The position numbers and the translations under genes are program-made. Shown piece after piece: positions 1-7,924 of a DNA stretch of 23,147 nucleotides (within the stretch, counting starts at the first letter, position 1; every line of letters starts with the position of its first letter). The DNA is taken from positions 1 through 23,147 of the forward strand of contig JAGPXD010000009.1 in the NCBI GenBank assembly GCA_020746995.1, in the 5' to 3' direction. A model generated the notes under the pieces. The model did not search any database, had not been told where the DNA came from, and saw only the letters and a list, made by a program, of their open reading frames with translations. This DNA comes from Plectosphaerella cucumerina (Eukaryota; Ascomycota; Sordariomycetes; Glomerellales; Plectosphaerellaceae).

Positions 1-37
1 GGCCCTGATTGCCGCGTCCGAAAGTTGTGGATTGCAT
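1..37 (-). CDS. Start of a probable second NLR paralogue (partial, runs off window)
   Basis: On the minus strand an ATG at 37-35 begins the same first 12 codons (MQSTTFGRGNQG) as the NLR gene starting at 5435. The sequence continues out of the window at base 1. Only the start of the amyloid-like N-terminal motif is visible. Whether a whole NLR lies to the left, or only a fragment, cannot be seen. The partner HeLo-like gene is not duplicated on this side, because homology ends at 159, inside the promoter. If the gene is complete, it would be a paralogue transcribed leftwards. Confidence 0.5.
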   Translation of the reverse strand, partial: MQSTTFGRGNQG

Positions 38-159
38 CTCGTGTTGTTGGACGACTGCTGAAGAGTCAGTTGGCGACAGAGCAAGACTGCTCTCCAGATC
101 CAGCTGCTGTCTGGCCGCAAGCGAGCCATCCGCCCAACACGTGACTGCTGCCCAACCTC
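1..159. repeat. Inverted copy of the NLR 5' end and promoter
   Basis: Bases 1-159 are the reverse complement of 5295-5471. By eye the match is perfect except that this copy lacks one 18-bp unit (one CACGTG-containing unit here, at 138-143; two in the other copy). The match stops at 159 and runs off the window at base 1, so its full length is unknown. It covers the start codon and first codons of the NLR plus the NLR-proximal part of the divergent promoter. The perfect identity suggests a recent duplication or gene conversion. Confidence 0.95.
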
Positions 160-440
160 AGCTCAATCGCACGGGTCGTCTTCTCCTCCAATTGCACCTC
201 GCGCCGCCACTTCGACAGGTGCTTGCAGAACACCCGCGCATTACTGCTCGTCCACTGAATTTGCTGGGCAAACGGCCATTGATGGCGGTCCCACCCTGAG
301 ATCTCAGTATTGTTCAGATCTGTATGGGAGCACGCCGCCCGAGATCACGATTTTACTTCCCTTGACGCCTCCTGCAAGTGATGAGCGACACCGGCCGAGT
401 GTGGATGCGTCTGCCGACAGAGTGATGCGCATGTTCCTAA
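160..440. other. Unassigned stretch
   Basis: No gene is recognised. A minus-strand frame across about 165-290 reads as charged, helix-like protein without a start codon, and it is interrupted upstream. It may be an old coding remnant, but nothing identifies it. Confidence 0.4.
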
Positions 441-1509
441 CCTGCCACGAGTCGACAGCAGTCCCCTACGCAATTGACCGAACACAAACTAACGCCGGAA
501 CAATACTGCCGCCTCCTAGAGTTGCTTGACGGAGATTCGCGGTTGAGGACGCACGTGGAAGACAAAGTACCGTATGCATTTCCGCGAGCGTGAATGTCAT
601 CGTCACGGTGATGGCTCACAGCTACGATTACGAGCCGGAATCCGAGTACTTACCTCTCCAGATGCCCTCTCCAGTGCACGATTCTTCAAGACTTTCCTCG
701 TGAACGAAACACGCGACCAACTAAAACAAATTGCCGACAAAGGAGGCGCGACTGGTGAAATTGCGGCGAAGATTAAAGACGGGGCTCATCTCGCAAACTG
801 TTGGAGGGGGGGATCTCAGACGGGGCATCTGAAGGCACATCACAACCGATGCGGCGGCGCGAAGCAGATGGGCAATTCCAACACCAGAACGCGGCCTATC
901 TCGGGGTAGTTCTAGAGGTGTCATACTCGCAGGACGGTAAGATTCTGAGAAAGTTGGCCTCGGACTATATATTGCGCTCCAATGGCGATATAAAATCTGT
1001 CATCGGCCTCGACATCAACTATGTAAGAGCGTCGACGGTGTCGCTATGGCTTCCAAATTACATCCGAGAAGAGGGTGAGGAGGTGAGGAGGTGAGGAGCT
1101 TGATGTGCTTGAGGTGAAATCGGAGGTTGCATATCTGGTACGTCGTTTGCTCTCGTGAACTGGACAGAAGCTCATGTTTCAAATAGCAGTTCCGGTCTCC
1201 AGACGGGACACCTGCCAACAGGGGAAACGCCTTACATCTAAGCGACTTCGCTACGGATGAATGCCCTTGGAGATAAGTCTGTCTGGTTAAGCATACCTTT
1301 CCAGAAACTCGCTAGCCTTCTCGCTCGAGCCGAGCAAATGCATCAAGCTAGAGAGCCGGAGGGCGGGCGACGAAGCGTCAAGTCCCAACAGCAGACAAGA
1401 AAGCACAAGGCATCGTCCAACCCCGGTCGACGAACTACTATCCGAGGACGAGGTAAGATATCAGGTTGAGGAGAGAGACGGCTGCAGAGCGGGCTTCTGC
1501 GGGGGATAA
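441..1509 (+). pseudogene. Decayed PD-(D/E)XK / Uma2-like fungal gene
   Basis: Successive coding-like blocks in shifting frames read like one protein: LTPEQYCRLLELLDGDSRL and VEDKV near 495-570, an intron at 572-621 (GTATGC...CACAG) leading into YDYEPESEYLPLQMPSPVHD, then FFKTFLVNETRDQL, EADGQFQH, VVLEVSYSQ, VIGLDINY and VSLWLP. A tail with SDFATDE, IPF..LASLLARAEQMHQARE and LLSEDE follows. The acidic residue, beta-strand and E-V pattern with the surrounding blocks fits a widespread fungal family usually annotated as putative restriction-endonuclease-like (Uma2 fold); this assignment is from memory of the family. Breaks: a lost base near 681-684, a shift in the G7 run at 806-812, an 8-bp repeat expansion at 1074-1097, and further shifts near 1190-1260 and 1420. 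No initiator ATG is in frame. Most likely a dead copy. Confidence 0.7.
1074..1097 (+). repeat. 8-bp tandem repeat (GGTGAGGA x3)
   Basis: Three perfect copies lie at 1074-1081, 1082-1089 and 1090-1097 inside the pseudogene. With a single copy the flanking blocks EEGEE and LDVLEV would be in one frame. The two extra copies add 16 bp and shift the frame. This looks like slippage in a coding Glu/Gly-rich segment. Confidence 0.85.
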
Positions 1510-1610
1510 GGACTTTCAGCTATTGGCAGCAAAGCGGTGACAGGAGACTGATGCCGTGTCTTGCCTACGGCACCAGGTACCCATCGGACTCGCTTATCGA
1601 CCTAAACGCT

Positions 1611-3490
1611 TCATTCGATACCCCGAAAAGTCCATTCTGAGCCAAGTACAATTTGGGAAATCCGTCTTGCCATTGTTCGTTCTGTTGGTCTACCATAAAA
1701 TAAGATCTTCCCCCATATATGCCACTGGGGCCTGCCATGGCGCTGGCGACTCAAACTATCTGCGCCGCTTTTTGGCTCTGGCTCATCTGCGTCTTGCGCA
1801 GCGCCCTTCCGATTTCTACCGCGTCTTCCCCTGTCTTTAACAGCCTCTTTCGCGGCACGTGCCAGTCCTGGCTCTGGATCCACCTCCTCTGGCTCTAATG
1901 CAGTTCCTTTGCGCTTCCGACCACGTTTGCCTTTGCCTTTGATGACCTCCTTCGCAGCACCGCGCTGCTCGTGCCACTTCGAGGTCCTCAAAGCTCATTA
2001 CCTTCGCCTTCCCTAGTACAACTGACCTAGTTGATCGGCGAACCTTGGCTTCGTTGTTTCATTCTAACCAACATCTGATTTTGATCGTGGAGGAGGGCCA
2101 CGTTCGGCAAAGGATATCTGGGCGGCATCGGCAAGTTTCTGTACATGCCTCTCTAGGCGCTGTTTGCCCATCTCATTAAGTGTGCAAACATCCTGTTTGA
2201 TAAGATTGTGTAACGACACAAGACCCCCTGCTGACACTGGCGTAATAGGGGTTTGTGGTACGTCTTGATGGCAACAGCCCACCGTCTCATCGGCCCTTGG
2301 AGAAGTTGATGAGCGAGGGGCTTTGGAGTCACCCTGAGGACTCTCTCTGGGTTCAACGGAAACAGACCGCAGGCCGCCCATGAGGCCAAGATGTTTTTCT
2401 TCGTGAATGCCTTCTCCCTTGCACGGCTATACAGAGAGGTGAAATGTTGCTTACCGATTGTATTTGCGCCTCCTTGAAACATCCTATCAGCCTCGTCCCG
2501 GTAGGCTGCCTTCAAAGGGGCAAATACTCCGACGTCACAGGGTTGGAGCTTATGGGAGGTGTGAGAGGGGAGGCGACATAGGATGATGTTGTTTTCCAAG
2601 CAAAACTCCATGGCTTCGACCGTCTCGTGCGTCCCGAAGCCGTCACAAATCAGTACCCGTGGCTGCTGGTTAGCCTGTTCTCTGGTTTGGGGATCGAACA
2701 CGCGCTTGAGCCACTCCAAGCTGATCTTGGAGTTGGTGTATCCAGATTCGGAGCATGCATAGTGCCATCCAGGGGTAGGGAACGTGGTCCAGTTGCTTCG
2801 GTGGGTAGTGGCTGGCCAAATAATCATTGGTAACAAGGATCTACCGTCTGCGCTGATGCACTCGATAGCGGTAACCAAGGTGCGCTTGACACCCGCGCCT
2901 CTATAATCTCGCGGGTCATCCCTACTTATGAGGACATTCATAGAGCCAAGCATGCATAACATGACTCCGGTCTCGTCCATGTTGTAGACATTCTCCGGGA
3001 GGACGGCCGGATCTTGTAATACTTGTCCGATCACCTCAAACCAGTGTGTTATCTTATCGTAGATGTTATTCTCGTGGCGTTCCCAGGCCATGGCCCTCAC
3101 TCGTCGTGATTTGAGCGCGCGATGGTGACGCTTCTGGAAACCCTGACTCCAGTTCTTGCCCGGAGGCTTGGTCGCTTCATTCGTCGAACGCTGGCGGGCG
3201 ATACTAAAGGCGAGGGATGGTAGGTGCTTGATTCGCACAGGACTCCCAAGGTCAGCCATTAGTTTCAAGTATTTTTCGAGGGCTTTCTCCTCAGACGGAG
3301 TGAGATACTGTTGGCCTTGGGCCTTCGCTTCTTTCGAGCGCCGCCCGCGATGCCGATGGTAAAGGGTGGCCAAAGGGACTCCACTGCGTTTTGATATAGC
3401 ATCGTACGTTAGAGCTTCTCCCGACAGGGAGGCCTCTACAAGGGCTTCGCTGGCGCGGTCGCTCATAAGTAATGCTTCCGTGCCGTGCAT
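1611..3490 (-). mobile_element. Pogo/Fot1-type DNA transposon (degenerate, ends not defined)
   Basis: The core is a transposase read leftwards, with an N-terminal DNA-binding region and a DDE domain, followed by a basic tail (KGKGKRGRKRKG) that ends near 1611. I could not find convincing terminal inverted repeats or a TA target duplication, so the limits given are those of the coding homology. GTGCCGAAAATAGCAC on the minus strand (3691-3706) may belong to the 5' end of the element, but no matching inverted end was found near 1500-1610. The element separates the pseudogene from the NLR locus and lies between the two inverted NLR copies. Confidence 0.75.
2153..3490 (-). CDS. DDE_1 superfamily (pogo/CENP-B-like) transposase, tail frameshifted
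   Basis: The open frame gives 445 aa; a second Met (MSDRASEAL, 3466) may be the true start. It would catalyse cut-and-paste transposition in the nucleus. Residues 10-50 form a psq-type helix-turn-helix (ALTYDAISKRSGVPLATLYH), about 60-140 a Tc5/CENP-B-like HTH, and about 165-390 the DDE nuclease: D172 in NMDETG, D283 in CDGFGTHE and D319 in QPCDVGVF (35 residues between the last two). All three acids are present. After PKPLAHQLLQG a one-base loss in the G-run at 2294-2296 throws translation out of frame and the product ends at 2153. Family-like tail sequence continues in other frames (SLHNLIKQDVCTLNE, KVRRSTRSVVLGKAKVMS, KGKRGRKRKG) with further shifts near 2100, 2060 and 1955. The core could still fold, but the copy is probably dead. 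Confidence 0.85.
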   Translation of the reverse strand: MHGTEALLMSDRASEALVEASLSGEALTYDAISKRSGVPLATLYHRHRGRRSKEAKAQGQQYLTPSEEKALEKYLKLMADLGSPVRIKHLPSLAFSIARQRSTNEATKPPGKNWSQGFQKRHHRALKSRRVRAMAWERHENNIYDKITHWFEVIGQVLQDPAVLPENVYNMDETGVMLCMLGSMNVLISRDDPRDYRGAGVKRTLVTAIECISADGRSLLPMIIWPATTHRSNWTTFPTPGWHYACSESGYTNSKISLEWLKRVFDPQTREQANQQPRVLICDGFGTHETVEAMEFCLENNIILCRLPSHTSHKLQPCDVGVFAPLKAAYRDEADRMFQGGANTIGKQHFTSLYSRAREKAFTKKNILASWAACGLFPLNPERVLRVTPKPLAHQLLQGPMRRWAVAIKTYHKPLLRQCQQGVLCRYTILSNRMFAHLMRWANSA

Positions 3491-4361
3491 GAAGATTGGG
3501 ATGGGATTGGAAAGGTGGTGTATCGGAACGATTGAGTGGCGACCCTATGCAGAACCGGGCAGGAAGCTGCTTTTGCGGACTTTGAGAGATCTCGCGCTCC
3601 GGGGTTGGCACAGCGAGGAACGACAAAGTTCAAGTAAGTGGTCTAACTTATCAGGGAGACCCCGAAAACAAGTTGTGCCTCTAGGGGGTTGTGCTATTTT
3701 CGGCACAGGCCAAGTTTCGGGTTCCAGGCGCTTCTCCAGACCGACTGAGGGCAGCTGGCGCTTAAAGCGCACCTTTGTCAGCGAAGAGACAACAGCAGCC
3801 ATTTGAGCAACTGTACACAGCTTTCCTAAGAACTTGCTGAGAATCCTATTCCCATTGAGGCTATGCGATGAGATTGAAGGGCTAAACCATGGTCTATGCC
3901 ACAGGAAGACCGCAAATGGGTCCAAATAGGCAGAGTAGGAACAGAAGTCTGCGGTATGGGCGATGTGGCGCGATTCAGCTAAAAATAGCCAGCGCTTCGA
4001 GATCGGCGCTTGACACAGGCCGGACCTGCGCCTGAAGCCTGGAGCACGCTCGGAAGACCTGTTTGCTTCTGGCACTTGAAGTTGGCCGACTGACCCGAGG
4101 TTCAGCCGAGTTGGCCTTCGAGTGGTCCTCGGCGGAATGTCCGTCGGACCAACCGTAGGGTCGTAGTCACGTGGCTGGGCAGGGTGTCCCCGCGTTGCCC
4201 CGGCCAACTGCCTGGTCAGCCAAATCGAGTCCCTCCGTGCTCGTCTCATGCGCACTACAACCTCACGGCCAAATCATTCAACTTCATGCCAGGAATGATA
4301 CCCTATGGGAGTGGGGCGGGGCACGAGTAGGTCTCCCCAGCAGCTCAGGCTTGAACCAGTC
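3491..4361. other. Intergenic; no supported gene
   Basis: A 236-codon minus-strand frame (3545-4255) is open, but it has low-complexity, Arg/Pro/Ser-rich composition, no recognisable domain, and overlaps the region just upstream of the transposase. I do not accept it as a gene. The segment 4060-4130 is rich in short GTTGGCC/CCGAGTTGGCC repeats. Nothing else stands out. Confidence 0.4.
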
Positions 4362-5225
4362 CTACACCTTTCCGCCAAACGTAGCAGTGATAGTGCCACT
4401 GTTGACGCCCACCTGCTGCCCGCTGTTATGACTTCCAAAAGTTACTCTTGATCCCTGGCCTGCTTGGGCATTTGCGGCTGCCGTCTGGATTACTGAGAGC
4501 AATCCTTCAAGCACCATGCGTGTTTCGTCCAGAGCTTTCTTCTCCATCGCAACCTGCCTGGTTGCACTGAACTGATCGGCATCCGTTTCGCCCTCGTCCG
4601 GCTCCGTAAGGGTGAGCTCTCCTAGCCTAGCACCAGCCTCAACTGACCGATCATTTATCGCGGCGATTGCATCACCAACTGCGGTCTGGTTCTTCAATAT
4701 CATCGTCTTGATCTCTTCGGCCGCTTGTGGCTGCTGAAGGGAGCTGTGTCTTGGATGCATTAGTCTCCGTCTGGTCTCAAATCGGACTTCAACTTACAAT
4801 GTCGCAACGCTTGCTACGGACGTCAGCGTGATGCGGCAGTTCTGAAGCTGTTCCGACATGGATTTGATGTGGCCCTGTCTGAAGACGCCCAGGGTTGCAC
4901 GATCTCGCCAGGAGAGCGTTCCATCCGTGCTATGCCGGGTCCAGTGATCGAGAGAGGTCTTGAATCTTTCGCAGGAGACTTTGCAGGACGTTATGGCAGC
5001 TTCCGACTGTGCAGTAACAGCATCGCCGAGCGATTTCCACTGAGGGTCCGTAACAGCTTGCACGGAAGCAAGAGCAAGGTCCAATGATTGCAGATCGTGG
5101 GTGAGCGCCTTCACAGCATCAGGTGCGTCGGCAATGTTCTGTAGGTCTTTCACTAGGATTCGCACGTAGTGCAGCGTTGGTCCGACGATGCCTACGACGC
5201 CGGCTGTGATACTGAACGGGTCCAT
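4362..5225 (-). CDS. HeLo-like-domain protein with C-terminal amyloid-like motif (putative NLR effector)
   Basis: The model has two exons (5225-4798 and 4749-4362) joined by a 48-nt intron with a GTAAGT donor and an ACTAATG branch site, giving 271 aa. An alternative acceptor lies 6 nt downstream. Residues 1-150 (MDPFSITAGVVGIVGPTLHY...) match the fungal STAND N-terminal/HeLo-like family (PF17111, 'azaphilone cluster protein L N-terminal'), a helical domain related to membrane-damaging HeLo domains. Residues 150-240 are acidic and helical, probably coiled coil. The last 28 residues contain TFGSHNSGQQVGVNSGTI, closely matching the N-terminus of the divergent NLR at 5435. By analogy with HET-S/NWD2-type systems I infer that it is a cell-death or incompatibility effector triggered by the NLR. 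The start at 5225 is chosen because family members begin MDPxSI; an upstream in-frame Met at 5276 is less likely. Confidence 0.85.
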
Positions 5226-5434
5226 GGCGAGAGTTGGTCGAAGGCTCTGATGATTCGTACGCCAGAAGAGACGCAAATGTCTCGCGTTGGGTCGGAGGTT
5301 GGGCAGCAGTCACGTGTTGGGCAGCAGTCACGTGTTGGGCGGATGGCTCGCTTGCGGCCAGACAGCAGCTGGATCTGGAGAGCAGTCTTGCTCTGTCGCC
5401 AACTGACTCTTCAGCAGTCGTCCAACAACACGAG
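5226..5434. promoter_or_regulatory. 209-bp divergent promoter of the effector/NLR pair
   Basis: This is the only DNA between the two start codons, so it must hold both promoters and both 5' leaders. It contains two CACGTG E-boxes (5311-5316, 5329-5334) within an 18-bp tandem repeat. No clear TATA box is seen. Part of it (5295-5434) is copied in inverted orientation at 38-159. Co-expression of the two genes is an inference from the shared spacer; CACGTG is a generic bHLH/bZIP target. Confidence 0.65.
5299..5340 (+). repeat. 18-bp tandem repeat TTGGGCAGCAGTCACGTG
   Basis: Two perfect units lie at 5299-5316 and 5317-5334, with the start of a third (TTGGGC) at 5335-5340. Each full unit ends in a palindromic CACGTG. 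The inverted copy at the left edge of the window has one full unit, so unit number differs between the duplicates. Confidence 0.95.
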
Positions 5435-7924
5435 ATGCAATCCACAACTTTCGGACGCGGCAATCAGGGCCAGCAGGTGGAGCAGAATAACGGGACGATC
5501 TACGCGCAGTTCCACCTTCCGCCGGGTAAGACTGGCGGCGTCCGTGCCTGTTGGAACCTACTGACTTTGGTATGCAGAGCGAGCCGAAACGCCCCCGGCG
5601 CCCTTCTCGACCATCCCTTTCTCCCGCGACCGCGACTTCGTCGACCGCGGCGACCTTCTCGACCAGCTTCGCCGGCGATGTGCCGAGCCGGCCGGCCGCG
5701 TGGCTCTTGTTGGCCTGGGCGGCATTGGGTGAGCCCGGTTCTGGGACGTGCCCACGTGCCCAAATGAAGGCTAACCGGCAACAGCAAATCGCAGCTGGCC
5801 ATCGAGTTTGCCCATCGAATTGCCGACGAAGCACCCGAACGATGGGTCTTTTGGATCCACGCCGGGACGCGGGCGCGCGTGGAAGAAGGCTTCCGGGCCA
5901 TTGCCGACGCCGTCAAACTGCCCGGTCGAAACCAAGCAAAGGCCGACATCCTACAGCTCGTATACGGCTGGCTGTCTAGCGAGCGGAACGGCAGATGGAT
6001 CATAATCCTCGACAGCGCCGATGATGGCGACGTGTTCTACGGCGAGACCCGACAGACTCCTGAGAGCAAGCCGTTGGCGACATACCTCCCCCAGAGCCGA
6101 AACGGAGCGATTGTTGTCACGACGCGCAGCAAGGACCTGGCTCGACGGCTAGCCGGGAGCGATGCGAATACACTCGACGTCGGGCCGATGGGGCAGGCCG
6201 ATGCTCTTGCGCTTCTTGAGAAGAGGTTGGGGGCCCTCCCGGACATAGACACGGGGATAGAGCTGGTGCGCGAGCTCGAGTACGTTCCGTTGGCCATCAG
6301 CCAGGCGGGCGGATACATACGCGCGAGGGCACCGCGGAGCTCGCTTGGGAAGTACCTGGACGAGTTTGGAGCAGGCGAGCGCAAGAGGACGAAGCTTCTG
6401 GGGCACGACGGCGGCGACCTCCGGCGCGAGGGAAGCGCGTCAAACGCGGTCCTGACGACATGGCAGATCTCGTTTGAGTACATCGGCTCTAAGCGACAGT
6501 CGGCCGCAGACCTGCTGTCGCTGATGAGTTTCTTCGACCGACAAGGCATCCCCGAGTCTCTGTTGAAGGGTTCCGACAATGGCCAAGGCGGCAAACAGGA
6601 AGACGCCAAGCTCAAGGAGGCGGAAGACTCGGAGGGCGAAGGCGACGGTAGCGAGGCAGGGGACGTGTTTGAAGACGACGTGGCAATGCTGCGAGACTAT
6701 TGCCTTGTGTCAACAGATGAAGAAGGGGATGTGTTTGAGATGCATGGCCTTGTGCAGCTGTCGACGAGGAAGTGGCTAGAGGCGCGGGGGCTGCAAGAGA
6801 CGTTCAAGGAGCAGTTCGTTAGGCGGATGGCGATGTCGTTCCCGACTGGGGACTATAGCAACTGGGCGACTTGCCGGAGGCTATTTGCGCATGTCGAGAT
6901 AGCAATGGGCCATCGACCTGCCGACGGTGAGGCGGAGGAGGCATGGGCAGAACTTTTGTATAATGGGGCCTGGTATGCGTGGTTACAGGGCAGGTATGAG
7001 ATAGCGGAGCGAATGGCGGGTAAAGCTCGAAAGACGTGGGAAAAGCGGTTAGGGAGCGAGGATGAGGCCAGTTTACAAAGTGTATCATTGTGTGCATTGG
7101 TGATTAAAGCGAGGGGAGGGTGGAAGGAGGCCGAGGCGCTGGAGGTGCAGGTGATGGAGACGGAAAAGAGGGTGCTGGGAGGGGAGCATCCCGACACGCT
7201 GACCAGCATGGCCAACCTGGCGTCGACGTACAGGAACCAGGGCCGGTGGAAGGAGGCCGAGTCGCTGGAGGTGCAGGTGACGGAGACGAGAAAGAGGGTG
7301 CTGGGAGAAGAGCATCCCGACACACTGACCAGCATGGCCAACCTGGCGTCGACGTACAGGAACCAGGGCCGGTGGAAGGAGGCCGAGTCGCTGGAGGTGC
7401 AGGCGATGGAGACGTTCAAGAGGGTGCTGGGAGAAGAGCATCCCTCCACGCTGACCAGCATGGCCAACCTGGCGTCGACGTACAGGAACCAGGGCCGGTG
7501 GAAGGAGGCCGAGTCGCTGGAGGTGCAGGTGATGGAGACGAGTGTGAGGGTGCTGGGACAGGAGCATCCCGACACACTGACCAGCATGGCCAACCTGGCG
7601 TCGACGTACAGGAACCAGGGCCGGTGGAAGGAGGCCGAGTCGCTGGATGTGCAGGCGATGGAGACGAGAAAGAGGGTGCTGGGACAAGAGCATCCCGACA
7701 CGCTGAGCAGCATGGCCAACCTCGCTTTCACCTTAAAGGGCATGGGCCGTCATATCAACGCTCTTTGCCTAATACGGACTTGCTCTGAGTCTCGACAACG
7801 CATACTTGGGCCTAACCACCCACATACGCAATCAACATTACGGGCTATGATGACATGGGAAATGGACATTGAGAGCAAGAGCCAGGAAGGCGGTACAGAA
7901 GTGGCTCCGAGTACTGACTTGTAA
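5435..7924 (+). CDS. NB-ARC/NACHT-type NLR (STAND NTPase) with kinesin-light-chain TPRs
   Basis: The model has three exons (5435-5525, 5578-5728, 5785-7924) with introns of 52 and 56 nt (CTAAC branch in the second), giving 793 aa. Residues 1-30 hold the motif TFGRGNQGQQVEQNNGTI. The NTPase follows: Walker A GLGGIGKS at 76-83, Walker B WIIILDSADD near 152-161, VVTTR sensor near 191-195, a GLPL-like VPLAISQAGG near 248-257 and an MHD-like MHG at 400-402 in EMHGLVQLSTRKWL. Acidic low-complexity sequence precedes the MHD region. Residues about 527-735 are 42-residue TPR units. The protein is expected to sense a ligand through the TPRs, oligomerise with ATP, and, by analogy with amyloid-signalling NLRs, seed the adjacent effector through its N-terminal motif. 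The start is chosen because the motif begins right after this ATG; an upstream in-frame Met (5234) would read through the promoter repeat. Confidence 0.9.
7121..7750 (+). repeat. Five 126-bp tandem repeats encoding TPR units
   Basis: Units begin at 7121, 7247, 7373, 7499 and 7625, each encoding 42 residues (WKEAESLEVQ..ET.KRVLG.EHPDTL, then TSMANLASTYRNQGR). Units 2-4 are almost identical in DNA. The fifth diverges at its end, and degenerate units flank the array on both sides. Residue differences between units fall mainly at unit positions 13-14 after ET (EK, RK, FK, SV, RK), at the residue before EHP (G, E, E, Q, Q), and at V/A and M/T earlier in the unit. Such homogenised repeats are typical of fungal NLRs under diversifying selection. 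Confidence 0.95.

Noticed and set aside
1552..1572. Small hairpin TGCCGT...ACGGCA as a transposon end
   Set aside because: No inverted partner was found on the other side of the transposase, so it cannot be called a terminal repeat.
3545..4255. 236-codon minus-strand frame
   Set aside because: Low-complexity composition, no domain, no promoter or splice support, and located just upstream of the transposon. Probably a chance open frame.
5234..5434. N-terminal extension of the NLR to the ATG at 5234
   Set aside because: It would translate the 18-bp promoter repeat and most of the divergent promoter; the conserved motif starts right after the ATG at 5435.
5119..5463. Minus-strand frame shared in sequence with the frame at 9-299
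   Set aside because: The similarity comes from the inverted repeat and is antisense to the NLR start; it is not an independent gene family.
7121..7750. Possible CRISPR-like array
   Set aside because: The repeats are 126 bp, contiguous, coding and without unique spacers; the genome is fungal.
6853..7788. Long frames antisense (296, 202 aa) and in an alternative sense frame (222 aa) over the TPR array
   Set aside because: They are shadows of the 126-bp repeats, whose length is a multiple of three, so any frame without a stop in one unit stays open. The true frame carries the NTPase and TPR motifs.
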